Below are positions 52,301 through 63,384 of a stretch of 64,000 nucleotides of DNA, one piece after another. Position 1 is the first letter of the stretch. Each line of letters begins with the position of its first letter. A program made the translations under genes and the position numbers. The DNA lies in NCBI RefSeq assembly GCF_028769735.1, contig NC_088177.1, forward strand, positions 26,568,099 through 26,632,098, given 5' to 3'. The stretch is from Zonotrichia leucophrys gambelii. Lineage: Eukaryota > Chordata > Aves > Passeriformes > Passerellidae. The notes under the pieces were generated by a model. The model was given only the letters and a program-made list of their open reading frames with translations, did no database searches and had not been told where the DNA came from.

Positions 52301-53418
52301 GAATTGTAAGGTAAGTTTTTTAAGCTATTTTAATACTAATACTGATAATTTTTGGCAATTATGGAACAAATAACTGTTTGCTGTAAGATTTTTAAAACCT
52401 TACTTAAAAATGTGTTTAGGAACCCCACTAAGTCAAGTGTATTCAATTAATGAAACATGCTTTTTTTTAACCTTTAAAAAAATATGGCAAATAATTTCTT
52501 ATTCGTTAACTAAATTTAGCATAATGATGCTGTTTTATTATTATATTACTGGGAAAATCCTGATAACTTTAGTGATACCAGAGCATGTGTGCTTACCCTC
52601 CTTGTTTGATACTTTCTGGCCATATCAGGTATGACAAGTCTTCAATGACACTTGTGTGAACAAACTGATCAAAGATTTCCTTGAAGTTGAGAATTAAGTA
52701 AATTAACTTCTCATCATGAGTGCACTATGAAATACTTTTGTGAAACCAGTTTAGCAGAGCTGCCTAACAACTGGCCACAAAAGAACTTCTATCAGGTGAG
52801 TGAGCTCATTCTATATCTTAATTTCAGCTTTCAAAAAGTGATTCTGGCCTTTATTTCAAGTACATCCCACTGCTGTCTTAAAACAGGTTAACAAGCTACT
52901 TAAATGCTTACAACCATTTATCATTGTGTCAGGAGGAGAAATCTGTGAAAACCATAAAAAAATGATCACTTGACTAAGATGTAAGAATAAAAATGGGAAC
53001 CAGAACTAGCTTGAGAGCCAAGGAATATGAATTCACGTTTTTTATGTCTGTGAAAGGAACACAACACGACCTTAGACAAATTGCTTTGTATCACTGTAGT
53101 TCTGCTTCCTCTCCAGCTGTCAAACAGGAATAATTTTAGTCTGCAGAACAGGAAAAATGTAATTTCCACAGTAAATAGGTAGTGCAGTAGTGTATGATAT
53201 TACTGGCAGAATCCTAAAGTCCACTAGGACTCTTGGTAATTCATCCTGAAATTTGGATCCGTTGTGCATCCAAATCTTCTCGGTCTGTGCAGAATTCAGG
53301 CACCATTTCTAGCTTGAGCTCTTGCATTTTGTGGAGACAGTATCTGGCTCAGCTCTTCAGTGTTAAACCAGCCCTGGATCCCACCTGCATGGCCCTTAGA
53401 AGTGTTTCACTGACTGGC
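43379..53418. other. Intergenic stretch, no gene seen
   Basis: Non-coding DNA between the clearest CR1 copy and the first LTR-like element. A possible hairpin at 46339-46408 is listed separately. A GC-richer patch at 49190-49430 carries overlapping short ORFs on both strands without recognisable similarity. Nothing else could be supported. Confidence 0.65.
46339..46408. other. Imperfect inverted repeat able to form a ~70-nt hairpin
   Basis: TCATTCTTT (46339-46347) pairs with AAAGAATGA (46400-46408), and ACCTCAGC (46352-46359) pairs with GCTGAGGT (46383-46390). This leaves a terminal loop of 23 nt and an asymmetric internal loop of 4 versus 9 nt. The length resembles a microRNA precursor, but the internal loop is large. 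Function is unsupported. Confidence 0.4.
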
Positions 53419-53725
53419 GTTGTCATTATATTGCAAGAGTCCTATTATCATTATATTACAAAGGTTCCACATTACTAGAGTTCCATACCTCCTTGATGTT
53501 TCTTGTAGGCATCTCCTCTAAGCACTGCCTCTTCCTCACAGCAGCCAAGTGACTCCAATCCCCCTCAACCAACCAATCCACTCTTTTATAACACACTTCT
53601 TGTTGGCTACAGGTGTGGCCTGTTAAAATCAGGCCTGGTCCTAATCTTTAGTAATTGGTTCAGCTGCAACTCTTTAAGATTACATTCTATACCACCTTCA
53701 TTTACCCATACTGTATCCCCCTACA
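53419..53725 (-). mobile_element. LTR-like element A (solo LTR of an avian endogenous retrovirus, inferred)
   Basis: On the minus strand this 307-bp element starts TGTAGGGGGATACAGTATGG at 53725 and contains a TATAAAAG box at 53590-53583. It aligns along its whole length, with small gaps, to the element at 63085-63378. Shared blocks include GAGTTGCAGCTG, AGATTAGGA, CAGGCCTGA, TTAACAGGCCACA, TATAAAAGAGTGG and GAAACA.CAAG.AGGTA. ACTGGC lies immediately outside both ends (53413-53418 and 53726-53731), a possible 6-bp target-site duplication. The TG start, TATA box and size fit an LTR. No retroviral genes lie next to it, so it would be a solo LTR. Family assignment is inference. Confidence 0.7.
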
Positions 53726-54045
53726 ACTGGCACACTGCTTGATAGACTCTGCCTCCTGTAATAGTAACTGCCCATGGTAATTTGTTATTCAGTTCCAACC
53801 CCCAGTCTCACCAGAGCCCTTGAACAAGGAGAACTGAGGCCCCCAGGACACTTGTTAGAAGCACCATTGCACCTGGTGAAATCTGTTCAAATAAAACCCC
53901 ATGTGCCTCCAGAAGCATTTACTCTGGTCAGTCTGCACCACCCAAAAGACTGTATTCCAAAACCAAAATGCAGACAAATGGCAAGAGACAGGTTTTAAAT
54001 AACCTTGGCCCAAATTACAGTAGTACTGATTAAAATAAATACATG

Positions 54046-54150
54046 CCTTAGAATCATACAATTGTTAAGGGTGGCAAAGGCCTTTAAGATCATGGAACCC
54101 AACTATGATTAACTCTGAATCATTAACTGTGCTTTTGGAAAGTGAAGTGA
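54046..54150 (-). mobile_element. Short diverged CR1 LINE fragment, minus orientation
   Basis: CTTAGAATCATACAATTGTT, then AAGATCATGGAACCCAACTA resembles the reverse complement of the last ~100 bp of CR1 (consensus-like AGAATCATAGAAT...AGATCATCGAGTCCAACC). It is more diverged than the copy at 43160 and severely truncated. Confidence 0.72.
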
Positions 54151-57100
54151 TTTCCATTTTCTCTTCTTTCCCTCACTCTCTCCAACACTTGAGTCACAAT
54201 AATGATGATTGGAACATAAAGGAAAGTATTTTTACTTTTAAATTTTGTAACAGTCATTTAAGTTGCCATAATGACACTGAAGAGAGATTGCCTGGTTGAT
54301 TCTAAGAGTTGTGGCACACGAGAATTCTCTCTAGGCAATTCTTACAATAGAAGCTGTAAACAGACTTAAAACTTACACCACAACAAAAAACTGGGGACAG
54401 AATTTTCAGAGTTGGTAATTAACTAAAAGTTGCTTCTTCCTTTTCAGCTGCTATTTAAGTAATTTATCAGTTTAAGCGTTGCATGGGCAACGATTTCTGC
54501 TTTCTGATAGAAGATTTTATTAAATCAAGAATGAAATAGATATAAATTTCAGCTCCATAATCCCAATTTAATTTGGTACAATCAGAGAAAAACACAGCCC
54601 TGCTCTGTTCCACGGTGCCAGGCTGGAAGTCCTCTCAGCTCTCAGCAGTGCCTGGTGCAGGGCAGATGCCCTGATCCAAGGAGAAGGAACAAGATCTTCT
54701 GGAAAGCAAAATGCAGCTCCCCCTGCCCTGAGCAGCAACTCCCACAGCCACTGGCACATCTCAGCAAGCATCCCACAGCATGGTGGTAGTGGAAGGGCTT
54801 TGCTTTTTGTGAATCTGTTTTAGATTTCTCTCACTTGCCTGTGTATAATCATACCCTTTCCCCACAGAGGCAGGAGGATTGGGCTTTTCTGGGAGAACTT
54901 GGTGTCTGTTCTCCCATCCCTCTGGACTCTGGGGAGTGTTTGAAGTCCAATGGTAAGCTCTAGACTGGGGTATCTTTTGAAGGAAAAAAATCAAAGCATT
55001 AGAAGTAGTTTAAACAAAACATTTAATGCCAAATACTGTATTGGAAGTAAGGTAAACTGTGTTAGGATTTATCTTTTTGGTATGCTGGCATGATGGTGGG
55101 ATGGAGTTTTACACACTTCAAAGAGCTTTTCAAAACAGCTATTTAACCCTCCAAGGAGAATGTTAGGAACAGAAGGTGGTAGGATAATTCCAGTAGCTTG
55201 CATCTTCTCTGAGTACCCTCACATTAGCAATCCATCTGGTTTTGTAGCTCTTTTACAAAGAGCTTTGTTAACTGCACTGGATACCAACAAAATTATGTTG
55301 CACGTTCCTTATGCATGAACATATACACCAGGGCATAAAGCTGCTGCAAATACACTGAAAACTTTCTTGAACAAGTAAACCTGCAGCAATTCTTTCTCCC
55401 TCTGTTATCCCAATATGGACTTTTATAAGACTTGTTTCAGGCATGTCAATGTAGATGTCCTTTCTGATTAAAGGAAAATATTTTAGATGGTAGTTCTCAA
55501 CATTCAAATTCTGCTGTTAATTTATAACTTTTTTTTTTTCTAAAGACAAGGAAAAGATAGGGAAGAGACAAGGAAAGATGGCTTAGAAATCAGGTGACAT
55601 GATGAGAATAGGATAAAGAGTATTATTAAATAAATAAAACAGCAGTGGACTGATATACATTGGGAGAAACAAGTTGACACATTTTCTGACCAGTGTTAGG
55701 GAGTGCTAGAAAGAGCCAGGCACAGCTGTGAACTTTCTGGATCGCCATGCATTAACAGAATTCCGAAAAATTTACTGTAGTTATACAGATGGCCACTGAA
55801 TTTTTTGCTTTGGTTACCATTAAGCACAATATAACTAGTACAGAATGTTAACGTGCATCAGCTTCTCTTCAACATTACTGCACTTATGAGATTCTAAACT
55901 TTATAGCTCTGTTAGACCTGATGGACCCAAGTCAAGGAGCACTGCTTCTTCTTTGACTATAGGTCCCACCAGCAGGCCCTGTCCTTTGCAAACCTCAACT
56001 CCCAATGGACAGACCTGAGCTAAAACAAAGCCATGACTGTTCAGGCCTGGAGTCCCTCACCATGCAGTGTTGCCTTTCAGGGGGTGCTCTGCCTGTGCTC
56101 GAGGCCCACTGTGCCACAGCATGGCTCGGTGACCTGGACCAGCCTGCCCTCCTCCCCTGGCTGGGGTGGTGCCAGACTGCCCCTGGCCCTGGCCCTGCTG
56201 GCACCCAGAGCCCCCAGGCTGCCCTGTCCTTGCTGCACCCTGGCTGATGCAGATGCACACAGTCACCTTCCAGAAAGCTTCAAGTCTGGGAATACAGCCA
56301 ATGCTAAACAAAACCAGAAAATATATTCTCCCTTGTATGCACCTAAATGGTGTGTGCTCTCCCCATGGTCTGTGATAAGTTCCAGGAATAAGCCCATGGG
56401 TAAAAATAATCAAGGTTTATGGGAGAGTAAGGAATGGTATTGTAAAGCTATGGTGGGACAAATATGAGAGATTACATCTTTTAAAGGGCATTGATCCACC
56501 TTCAAGCCTAGAAACTGAAGGCTGCAAGTGAGGTAGGTTTATTTGCCTCTGATTACAGAGTGTCCCTGGCCCTGTCACCTGGCTGAGAGAAATCAGTTCA
56601 TCCTCCCCTTGCAGTTTGGGGGCACTACTAAATGATGCTGTGTGGCAGTCTCTGCAGAGACCTTGAAGACTGATGGGCTGGAGCCTGGAACTCTGTTGAT
56701 TCTGCAACCGTAGCAAGCCTGTCTGCCTGCCTTGCAGTATTACTCCTCCTCCATTAAGTAAGTGGTTCTAGCATCCAGGGTAGCCAACTTGGAAGCTTTT
56801 GGGCCACAAGGTTAAAATGCTTCAGAACCTGAGAAAACATTAGCTCTTTGTGTTTTGAAACCTCTCATTTGAAAGTGATAGTTCTTTGTGTTTGTCTGAC
56901 TTGTCTCTACAAGCAATATTAACTTATAATTCATCAAGAGAGAGGAAATGTCACCTGAAACTTGCTGAGGAATATAGGATCAGCACTAATACAAATCAAT
57001 ACAAGTTACTTTCCTGATTCATAATGTGTGCCAGGTTGCAATTCCAATGGCTGAAGGCAGCCTGCCTAATATATTTGTCTAGTACTTGAATCCATGCCCA

Positions 57101-57599
57101 GCTCTGCAGAATATAAGATTTTCATTTAAAAGTAACAGTGAGTTTTGAGGCTTGCTGAGAGATTTCATATTGTCATTGAAGTACACAGGTTTTTAATGTG
57201 TTTGGATGTGTGCCCTAAGAGAAGTCCTAGTGATGATGGTGAATGAGCAGCACTATTTCCAGCTCAGGGTCATCGTGGTCAGCAGGGAGAGTTTCCTGAA
57301 GGGTTCATCATTCATGTGCTGGTGCATCACTTGTACTGTGCTCAGTGTGCCTGAGACAGGAGGACTGAGTCCTGCACCTCTCATGAGTCACCTTTACATT
57401 CCCTGCAAATATAGTTGGAAAATTCTTTTTTCCTTTTTTTTTTTTCTCAATCTGAATTATTGGTTGTTTTGGGATAAAAAATACTTAAACTGATTTAAGA
57501 CTTTCCTCCTGATTTTTGACTCATACATCAATGCTTCACAGAAGTTACATAGTTGGATAAAGACTTTACCAGAGTCTCTAGGCAGCTTTGAAGAGGACT

Positions 57600-58350
57600 A
57601 GTATATTGTGCAGTTCAAATGTTAATTCAAGCAAACATAACCAAAAATATTTTATTCATATTACAGGAAAATCTTGAGTAAGCTAGAGCAGTAAATTTTT
57701 ATTATATTTTTAATTTACAGCCCAGAATCTAAGGCACTAATTAAAAGTGGAAATCTTTATTATTTGATTTAAGACATTTGGAGGACAAGATCTGAATCTA
57801 AAATTAAACTATTTTCTCAACATGCTCTTCTTCTAACTGTTCAATATAGCATTTGTACTGCATAATCTGTCAGGGGATATCAATACATATGCACACAATT
57901 TGTATGAAAAGAAAGCTTTTTTCTGTTTGTTTATTTTATTAAAAATAGTACCATTTTACTGCAGCAGAATAGAGAATTCTTGCAAATAACTTCTGCATAT
58001 TTTGAGTTTACATATTGTACTGTTTCAAGCAGTGAAATATATTAATATATAACTTCAAAAGTGCATCAAATAGACAATATAAACTTGTCCCTTTAAGTGG
58101 GAGACAACAAAAGCCCTTTATGTATTGTCACTTGCTGGGAGACTTGGAAGCATTAACAAAACCAAACTCATATTTTATTCTTTGCTTGACAAGGCAGAAA
58201 AGGAAATATTAATTTCTTTTGCCATTATTAAGGGCTACCACATTTCTGCCTCTTAGAGAAATCTATCCTATTTAAAGCAAACACAAACCCCACTGAGCTT
58301 CCTTAACCACGGTATTAATACATTCTTGGAATACATTCAAACATCTGCTT
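57600..58350. promoter_or_regulatory. Candidate conserved non-coding element (tentative)
   Basis: This stretch is AT-rich, repeat-free and lacks ORFs, with many TAAT/ATTA cores, TTTGCAT/ATGCAAA-like and CTTTGT-like words and TTTATGTATTGTCA. It has the texture of vertebrate developmental enhancers. This is a subjective judgement from composition only; no alignment was possible, and target gene and activity are unknown. Confidence 0.2.
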
Positions 58351-59703
58351 GCTAAAAAGCTTGTGGCAGAGAAAGGAGTTTCTGGCCTTCAGTTGGGGTG
58401 GTGTAAATGACCATAGGGAAGTCCTTAGCTGTTTTTAATGCTTCAAATTTCTTTGTGGGCAGATTAAAAAAAAATTATATGAATATTTTAAAAATTTCAT
58501 GTTATAAATGGAGTCTACTTAGATGTCTAACAACTTTGAAATGACATTGATTCTCAGCTGAAATACCACTGCTACTACAGATGTAGAAAATACATTTGTT
58601 CTGCTTGTTTTATATCAGGAGGTTTGGTGGTCTTGCCTCAGTTCTGCAGCAAGCCATTATTCTTACATCCCATTTTGTATGTGTTTGGTCTCACACCTTT
58701 CTGGGAGCTGGGTAAGGTGCCACGTGTTCCTTTTTCCTTTGCCTGTCTCAGGTAGGAGATCAGACTTAGTTGTCATCTCTGATACCTGTTCCCACCTCTT
58801 CTTCTGCCTCCAGCTTCCTCCATTATCAGTATTTGAGTTGGGAGTTTTCTATCAAAAATGTCTGCAGGTAACCAGCAATGATTCATTGCTAGACCTGTCA
58901 AATTATACTTTGTGCTATTAAGTAACAGGATAAGGCATCAATGAAACTGAATCTGACACTGTTTCTCTATAATCCTTTTCAATGGGGATTGTGTTACTGG
59001 CAAGGAACTTTCAGCAATCTACTAAATTAAGGGATAAAGACAATCAACTTTCCTGTGATCTGCCCAAACTTGTGCCACACAAACTTCTTAGCTTAGAATA
59101 TTTATGTAGCTAAAAAAGACTGACTTCGCCAATCAGCTGCTTAGCTGAGATACTCCTTTAGCATACATATTCCAGAAAACTGAGAATATTAAATTGTGTA
59201 TTTTTGCCATCAACATAGACATGTCTATGAAAGACTTTACCCATGCCTTTTTTCTCTTTTTTTGTCTTCAGGAAATACTATTTTTTTCTCCACTGAACTT
59301 GTGTTGTGGCATATCTTGTTTGCTTTTGAAATCCACATATAACCTATAATTTTTAATACATTTTGATCTTAAAGATCAGACTTCTGCTGTCTTATACAAA
59401 AATTAAAATTACCATATCAGTAAGATCTTGCTCCAGAATAGTAAAGTGGAGCTGGGCACCTCCTGTCCCCATCTGTGCTAATGGCTTTAGCTTTGTAAGG
59501 TGTGCCCTTGAGAATATTATTTTTGACAATCACAGCCCATGTTTTGCTCAAGTCAGTTTTCTGGTTTGCTTTTTTTTTTTTTTTAAATCTAATCATTATC
59601 TATCTGCCTGCCTTTTACTTTTTTTCACTCGTGGAGGCAAAGGCTTTCAGGACTTTCATGATGTTTAGTGCTACTCTTAGTAGTACTGTTAGTAGTCTTC
59701 CTA

Positions 59704-59744
59704 GATTTGGAGCTCTGCCAGCTGGATTTAGAGCTCTGCCACCT
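59704..59744. repeat. 21-bp direct duplication
   Basis: GATTTGGAGCTCTGCCAGCT (59704) is followed by GATTTAGAGCTCTGCCACCT (59725), a period of 21 bp with two mismatches. Confidence 0.75.
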
Positions 59745-60227
59745 TTCCTCCCTTGAGGCTGTGCTAGTTCTCAGGGCCATTTTTTCCACTTTCCTAGAGT
59801 GGATAACTTCAGTTGTCCCAGTGTGTCAGCAGGCTAACCAAGATCAAGATTCTGGACTATTGAAAGACTGGGAATGATGTTTCTGTTCACACTTCCAGCC
59901 ACAACCCAGTCAACTGTAAAAAACCAGGATAAGTTCATGAAGGCACACAGCTTAGACAGGTTGCAGATTTCCTAAGAGTTTCTCTTTCCTTTGGTTAAAA
60001 GACACGGCACACGTAAATTTCAGATATATGTGTAATACACTACTCAAGTCTTTGTCATAAAAATTCATAGTAAACTTATTCTAAGTAAATCATGTCTGAG
60101 GTGCTACTGTAGGAAATGAGCTAACACCCCAAGTGTTTTTTGGTTTGTGGTGGTGGTTTTTTCACACTAATAGTAAATGAGATGAAAGTCCTGTTTAAGT
60201 AACTTCCTGTTGTCATTTGTAATGCTG

Positions 60228-60302
60228 GATCACAGAATCGGAGAGCCACAGAATTGCTAGGGTTGGAAGGGACCTCTGAAGATCATCATCTAGATATTGA
60301 AT
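60228..60302 (-). mobile_element. Short CR1 LINE fragment (3' terminus), minus orientation
   Basis: GGATCACAGAATCGGAGAG and CCACAGAATTGCTAGGGTTG, then GAAGGGACCTCTGAAGATCA matches the reverse complement of the CR1 3' terminus including a duplicated terminal octamer. Similarity stops after about 75 bp; sequence to its right does not follow the CR1 order. Confidence 0.85.
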
Positions 60303-62203
60303 TGTACCAGAGCTTCCAGATACCCCATTCTTCCCATGAAATACCATTCTTGCCTTTGGGTTGTTACCCCTCAATATTTTCTCTGGACCTTGCACATCCC
60401 AGAGCAAGCTGTGCCTGCTGCCCTGGCTTGCAGCATCCTCTTCCCATACAGCTCTCTCTGGTGCCACTCAAAGATCACATCCCAGAACTACACCTCTCCT
60501 CTCCAGTGATGCTCTGGCTCAGTGGTGTGACCTAGATCAGTGAGTACTTTCATATCAGCACTAAGCCACGTGTTGGTGGTGTAATCACTGGAAGAAAAAA
60601 AGAGCTGTGCCCATGCTAGGACTTGTTTACCAACACAGATAATTTGCATTTTACTGGCACCATTTCTAGTATGCTTTTCGGTATATTGGCAAAATCAGGC
60701 TTTTATATTAATACAATAAGCACCCTTACATAAGCACAACAAACTGAACTAGTCAAAGTGTGGCTTCTGCAGCTGTACCTAGTTTTGTAGGTGCAATTGT
60801 ACTGGCCAGAATGCCAGGTCAGGGCGAGGACTTTGCTGTATTTACAGGGGATGCATTACAGGATGCAACAGCAAAGCCTGCTTAAACTAGAGTAGTGATA
60901 TTTGTGCACAGTTGATTCTACTATTGGTAAAGCAGGAAACAAAATTAAGAGTTCTGTCTTGGCATGTTGTACCTAGTATTACTAAAATGAAGGCTTTTAT
61001 GAGTACGTCATCTGTGAATAATGATGTCTTTTGAGCGTACTTTGTATATTTTGATGATATGCCAGTACAACTTAAAAAGTGTTGTGCCTAACCTGCCTAA
61101 TTTCTGTTTCTCAATTATTAAAAACACAATGTTGATTAGTTTATGTTACTGTTACTCTTGGATAAATTAGATTTTTAAAGAAATCATTAAAAAAAATGTG
61201 TCAGAAAAAAATGTTATTTTTGAATCTACATTCAAATTCCTTTTCTGAATTACACAAATTATGCAAGATCCAAAGCAATTGATAAAGGTCTTTAAAAGAA
61301 AACTAACACCTAAATTTTTGAGTCAACAAATGTTTGGGTTTTTTCAATACTGTGAACATCCTAGGAGATACAGAGAGGAGAGAAAGAAGTGTTTAGGAAT
61401 TTTAAAGCACCTCACAGTTTTGAGGAATTTTTTTTTTTTAGTTTGAGTTCTATTTTTAAGGCCTTAACTGGTATTTTAATCTTCCTAGAGTAGAGGCTAC
61501 TCATTTGCTGGATTTACTCTGTGTTCCTGGGGTTTTGTTTCAGACATTATTCCATAGCTTGTCTTAATCCAGAAAGCTTTATGAGATTTAGCTGATACAC
61601 AGGAAGGGATGGTGACTTCTGTACTTTCCCCTTTGGGTAGTTTCCTGCAGTGTTTCAGCACTTCATTAGAGTAGAGGGAATTAGAGCAATAGGCAATTTT
61701 CTGAATTAAAATCTGAACCTGCACTGACAGTACTTCTGATCTGTCACGTGACTCTGGAAATTAATGGTGGGTATGGCAAACACTCTTAACACAAGAAACA
61801 CTCGAGTTCTTGATGCTAAGCCCATGTTGCAGGGCTCTGAGCACACCACCTGGATTTGCTAGGGTTTTACTGTCTGTACTCAAGGCCAGCTCAGATATGG
61901 TGCTGCTCTGTAACCTTGGATTAAGGTGTTGTGAAAACAGCCAAGTTGCAAGACAGAGGTATGAGGAGTCTTGTCTGGGTCCTCTGCTGTGTTCAGGCTC
62001 AGACCTTTGCTTGTGGTTCTCGCCTGAGCAATGCTGTGACTGTGCTGGGTCCTTGCCTGAGCCTTACACAGCAGCAGAGCCCAGTCCTGCACATGGATGA
62101 ATCTGACCTTGCCTGCTGATGGAGCTCTCTGGCTGCAGCTTGCACCTGCCTGTCCCCAGACTCACCTGGCAGTCACTGCACTGTTGGCTGGCTCTGGCTG
62201 CTG

Positions 62204-62394
62204 CCCCTGCCCCTGTCTGGGCTCCTGGCAGGATGTCCCCTGCTCGGTGTGGGCTCCTGGCAGGATGTCCCCTGCTCGGTGTGGGCCCTGCCCCTGTCTG
62301 GGCTCCTGGCAGGATGTCCCCTGCTCGGTGTGGCCCCTGGCCCTGTCTGGGCTCCTGGCAGGATGTCCCCTGCTCGGTGTGGCCCCTGGCCCTG
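62204..62394. repeat. GC-rich minisatellite, 49-bp unit with one 32-bp short copy
   Basis: Copies run 62204-62252 (49 bp), 62253-62284 (32 bp, lacking the first 17 bp), 62285-62333 and 62334-62382 (49 bp each), plus a 12-bp partial copy to 62394. All carry GCTCCTGGCAGGATGTCCCC followed by TGCTCGGTGTGG, essentially without mismatch, which points to recent expansion. Variation is confined to the CCCCTGCCCCTG/CCCCTGGCCCTG part. ORFs on both strands through it are artefacts of the repeat. Confidence 0.95.
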
Positions 62395-63084
62395 CTGCAC
62401 CGCTGGTATTTGCAGATCCTGGCTCACCTGCCCTCCAGGGCAGCCCAGCCCCTGTTGCTGCTGACATGACTTGCTCAGGCAGAAGCTTTTCATCCTTTCT
62501 TCCTCAAGGGTGGCCTAGATGAAGAGCTCTGCCAGTCCCATAAAAGCCAAGCAAGCTGCCCTGAGAGATGGGAACCTGAGATTTTTATAATGTTCAGATT
62601 TGACTGGAAATCTTGTAGACTTACTTGAAGGGAAGGATGTATCCAGCAGCATTGGACAATTTAATTTCTCATTTGTAAATCATAATGTTAGAGAGAAATT
62701 ATAAAATGTGAGCAAGGCTTATTTTGATTTTAAGTGTTGTTTTGATTTCCCAGGAAGCACTGCTCATCCGACCCCAAATATGTACAAAAAAAAAAAAAAC
62801 AAAACAAAAACAAACAAACAAAAAAAACCCCAAAAACAACCCCCCCCCAAAAAAAACCCCAGAAGGTAAAAAAGAACATCTAAATGTAATCACAGCTTTT
62901 TGTTCTATTGCTGAGTTTCATACACAGACACACTTACAGCATTTAGATTACAAAATTATTTAAACTTACATCCCCAAAACTAAAAGGAAAACTTTTAGAA
63001 ATTTTTAAACCCCAAGAGTTCAAGCACGTTATAAACATTGCTGCATTGAAGCTTGTAGCTTTCCAGTAAAATATGGACTGTTTC
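62395..63084. other. Intergenic stretch, no gene seen
   Basis: Sequence between the minisatellite and the second LTR-like element. It contains the A/C-run tract described separately and nothing else I can support. Confidence 0.6.
62784..62862. repeat. A-rich tract with C runs (possible G-quadruplex on minus strand)
   Basis: A run of 14 A is followed by CAAAA/CAAA units and then C4 (62828-62831), C9 (62840-62848) and C4 (62857-62860) separated by 8-nt A-rich spacers. The minus strand therefore has G4-N8-G9-N8-G4. It resembles the intron 3 tract at 1461-1678 in composition. Confidence 0.85.
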
Positions 63085-63378
63085 TGTAGGGGGATAGAAT
63101 ATAAGCAAATCAAGATAGTGTAGAAAGTAATCTTACCCCTAAGGAGTTGCAGCTGGGCCAATTAGCAAAGATTAGGAACAGGCCTGACTTTAACAGGCCA
63201 CAGCTGTAAGCAATGAGAAGAAGAGTGCTATAAAAGAGTGGGGTGGCTGGTTGGCCACTTTTTGAGGGAGAAAGAGTCAGTGCCCTGAGGAGCTGCCCAT
63301 GAGAAACACCAAGAAGGTAAGAAACTTGTGATAAATAAGGAGACAGCAGTATGGAGCCTCTGCAATAAGATGGCAATG
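63085..63378 (+). mobile_element. LTR-like element B (solo LTR of an avian endogenous retrovirus, inferred)
   Basis: This 294-bp element starts TGTAGGGGGATAGAATATAA and is homologous to the element at 53419-53725 in the opposite orientation. It has a TATAAAAG box at 63229-63236 and an AATAAG polyadenylation-like word at 63364-63369, giving LTR-like U3-R-U5 spacing. TGTTTC occurs immediately outside both ends (63079-63084 and 63379-63384), a possible 6-bp target-site duplication different from that of copy A, as expected for independent insertions. The 3' end reads GGCAATG rather than the canonical CA, so the exact boundary is uncertain. No gag, pol or env sequence adjoins it. Confidence 0.7.
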
Positions 63379-63384
63379 TGTTTC

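Larger units (their letters stand above)
53726..62203. other. Intergenic stretch, no gene seen
   Basis: Mostly AT-rich DNA with two CR1 fragments, a poly(T) run at about 59569-59584, a short 21-bp duplication at 59704-59744, GC-richer patches at 54590-54760 and 56030-56250, and a possible conserved AT-rich element near 57600-58350. ORFs in the GC-richer patches overlap on both strands and match nothing I recognise. Confidence 0.65.

Noticed and set aside
62204..62394. Possible CRISPR-like array
   Set aside because: The repeats are directly adjacent with no unique spacers, in a vertebrate genome; it is a minisatellite.
62097..62522. ORFs of about 100-140 codons on both strands through the minisatellite
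   Set aside because: The repeat unit lacks stop codons in several frames; repeated peptides are a by-product of the 49-bp repeat.
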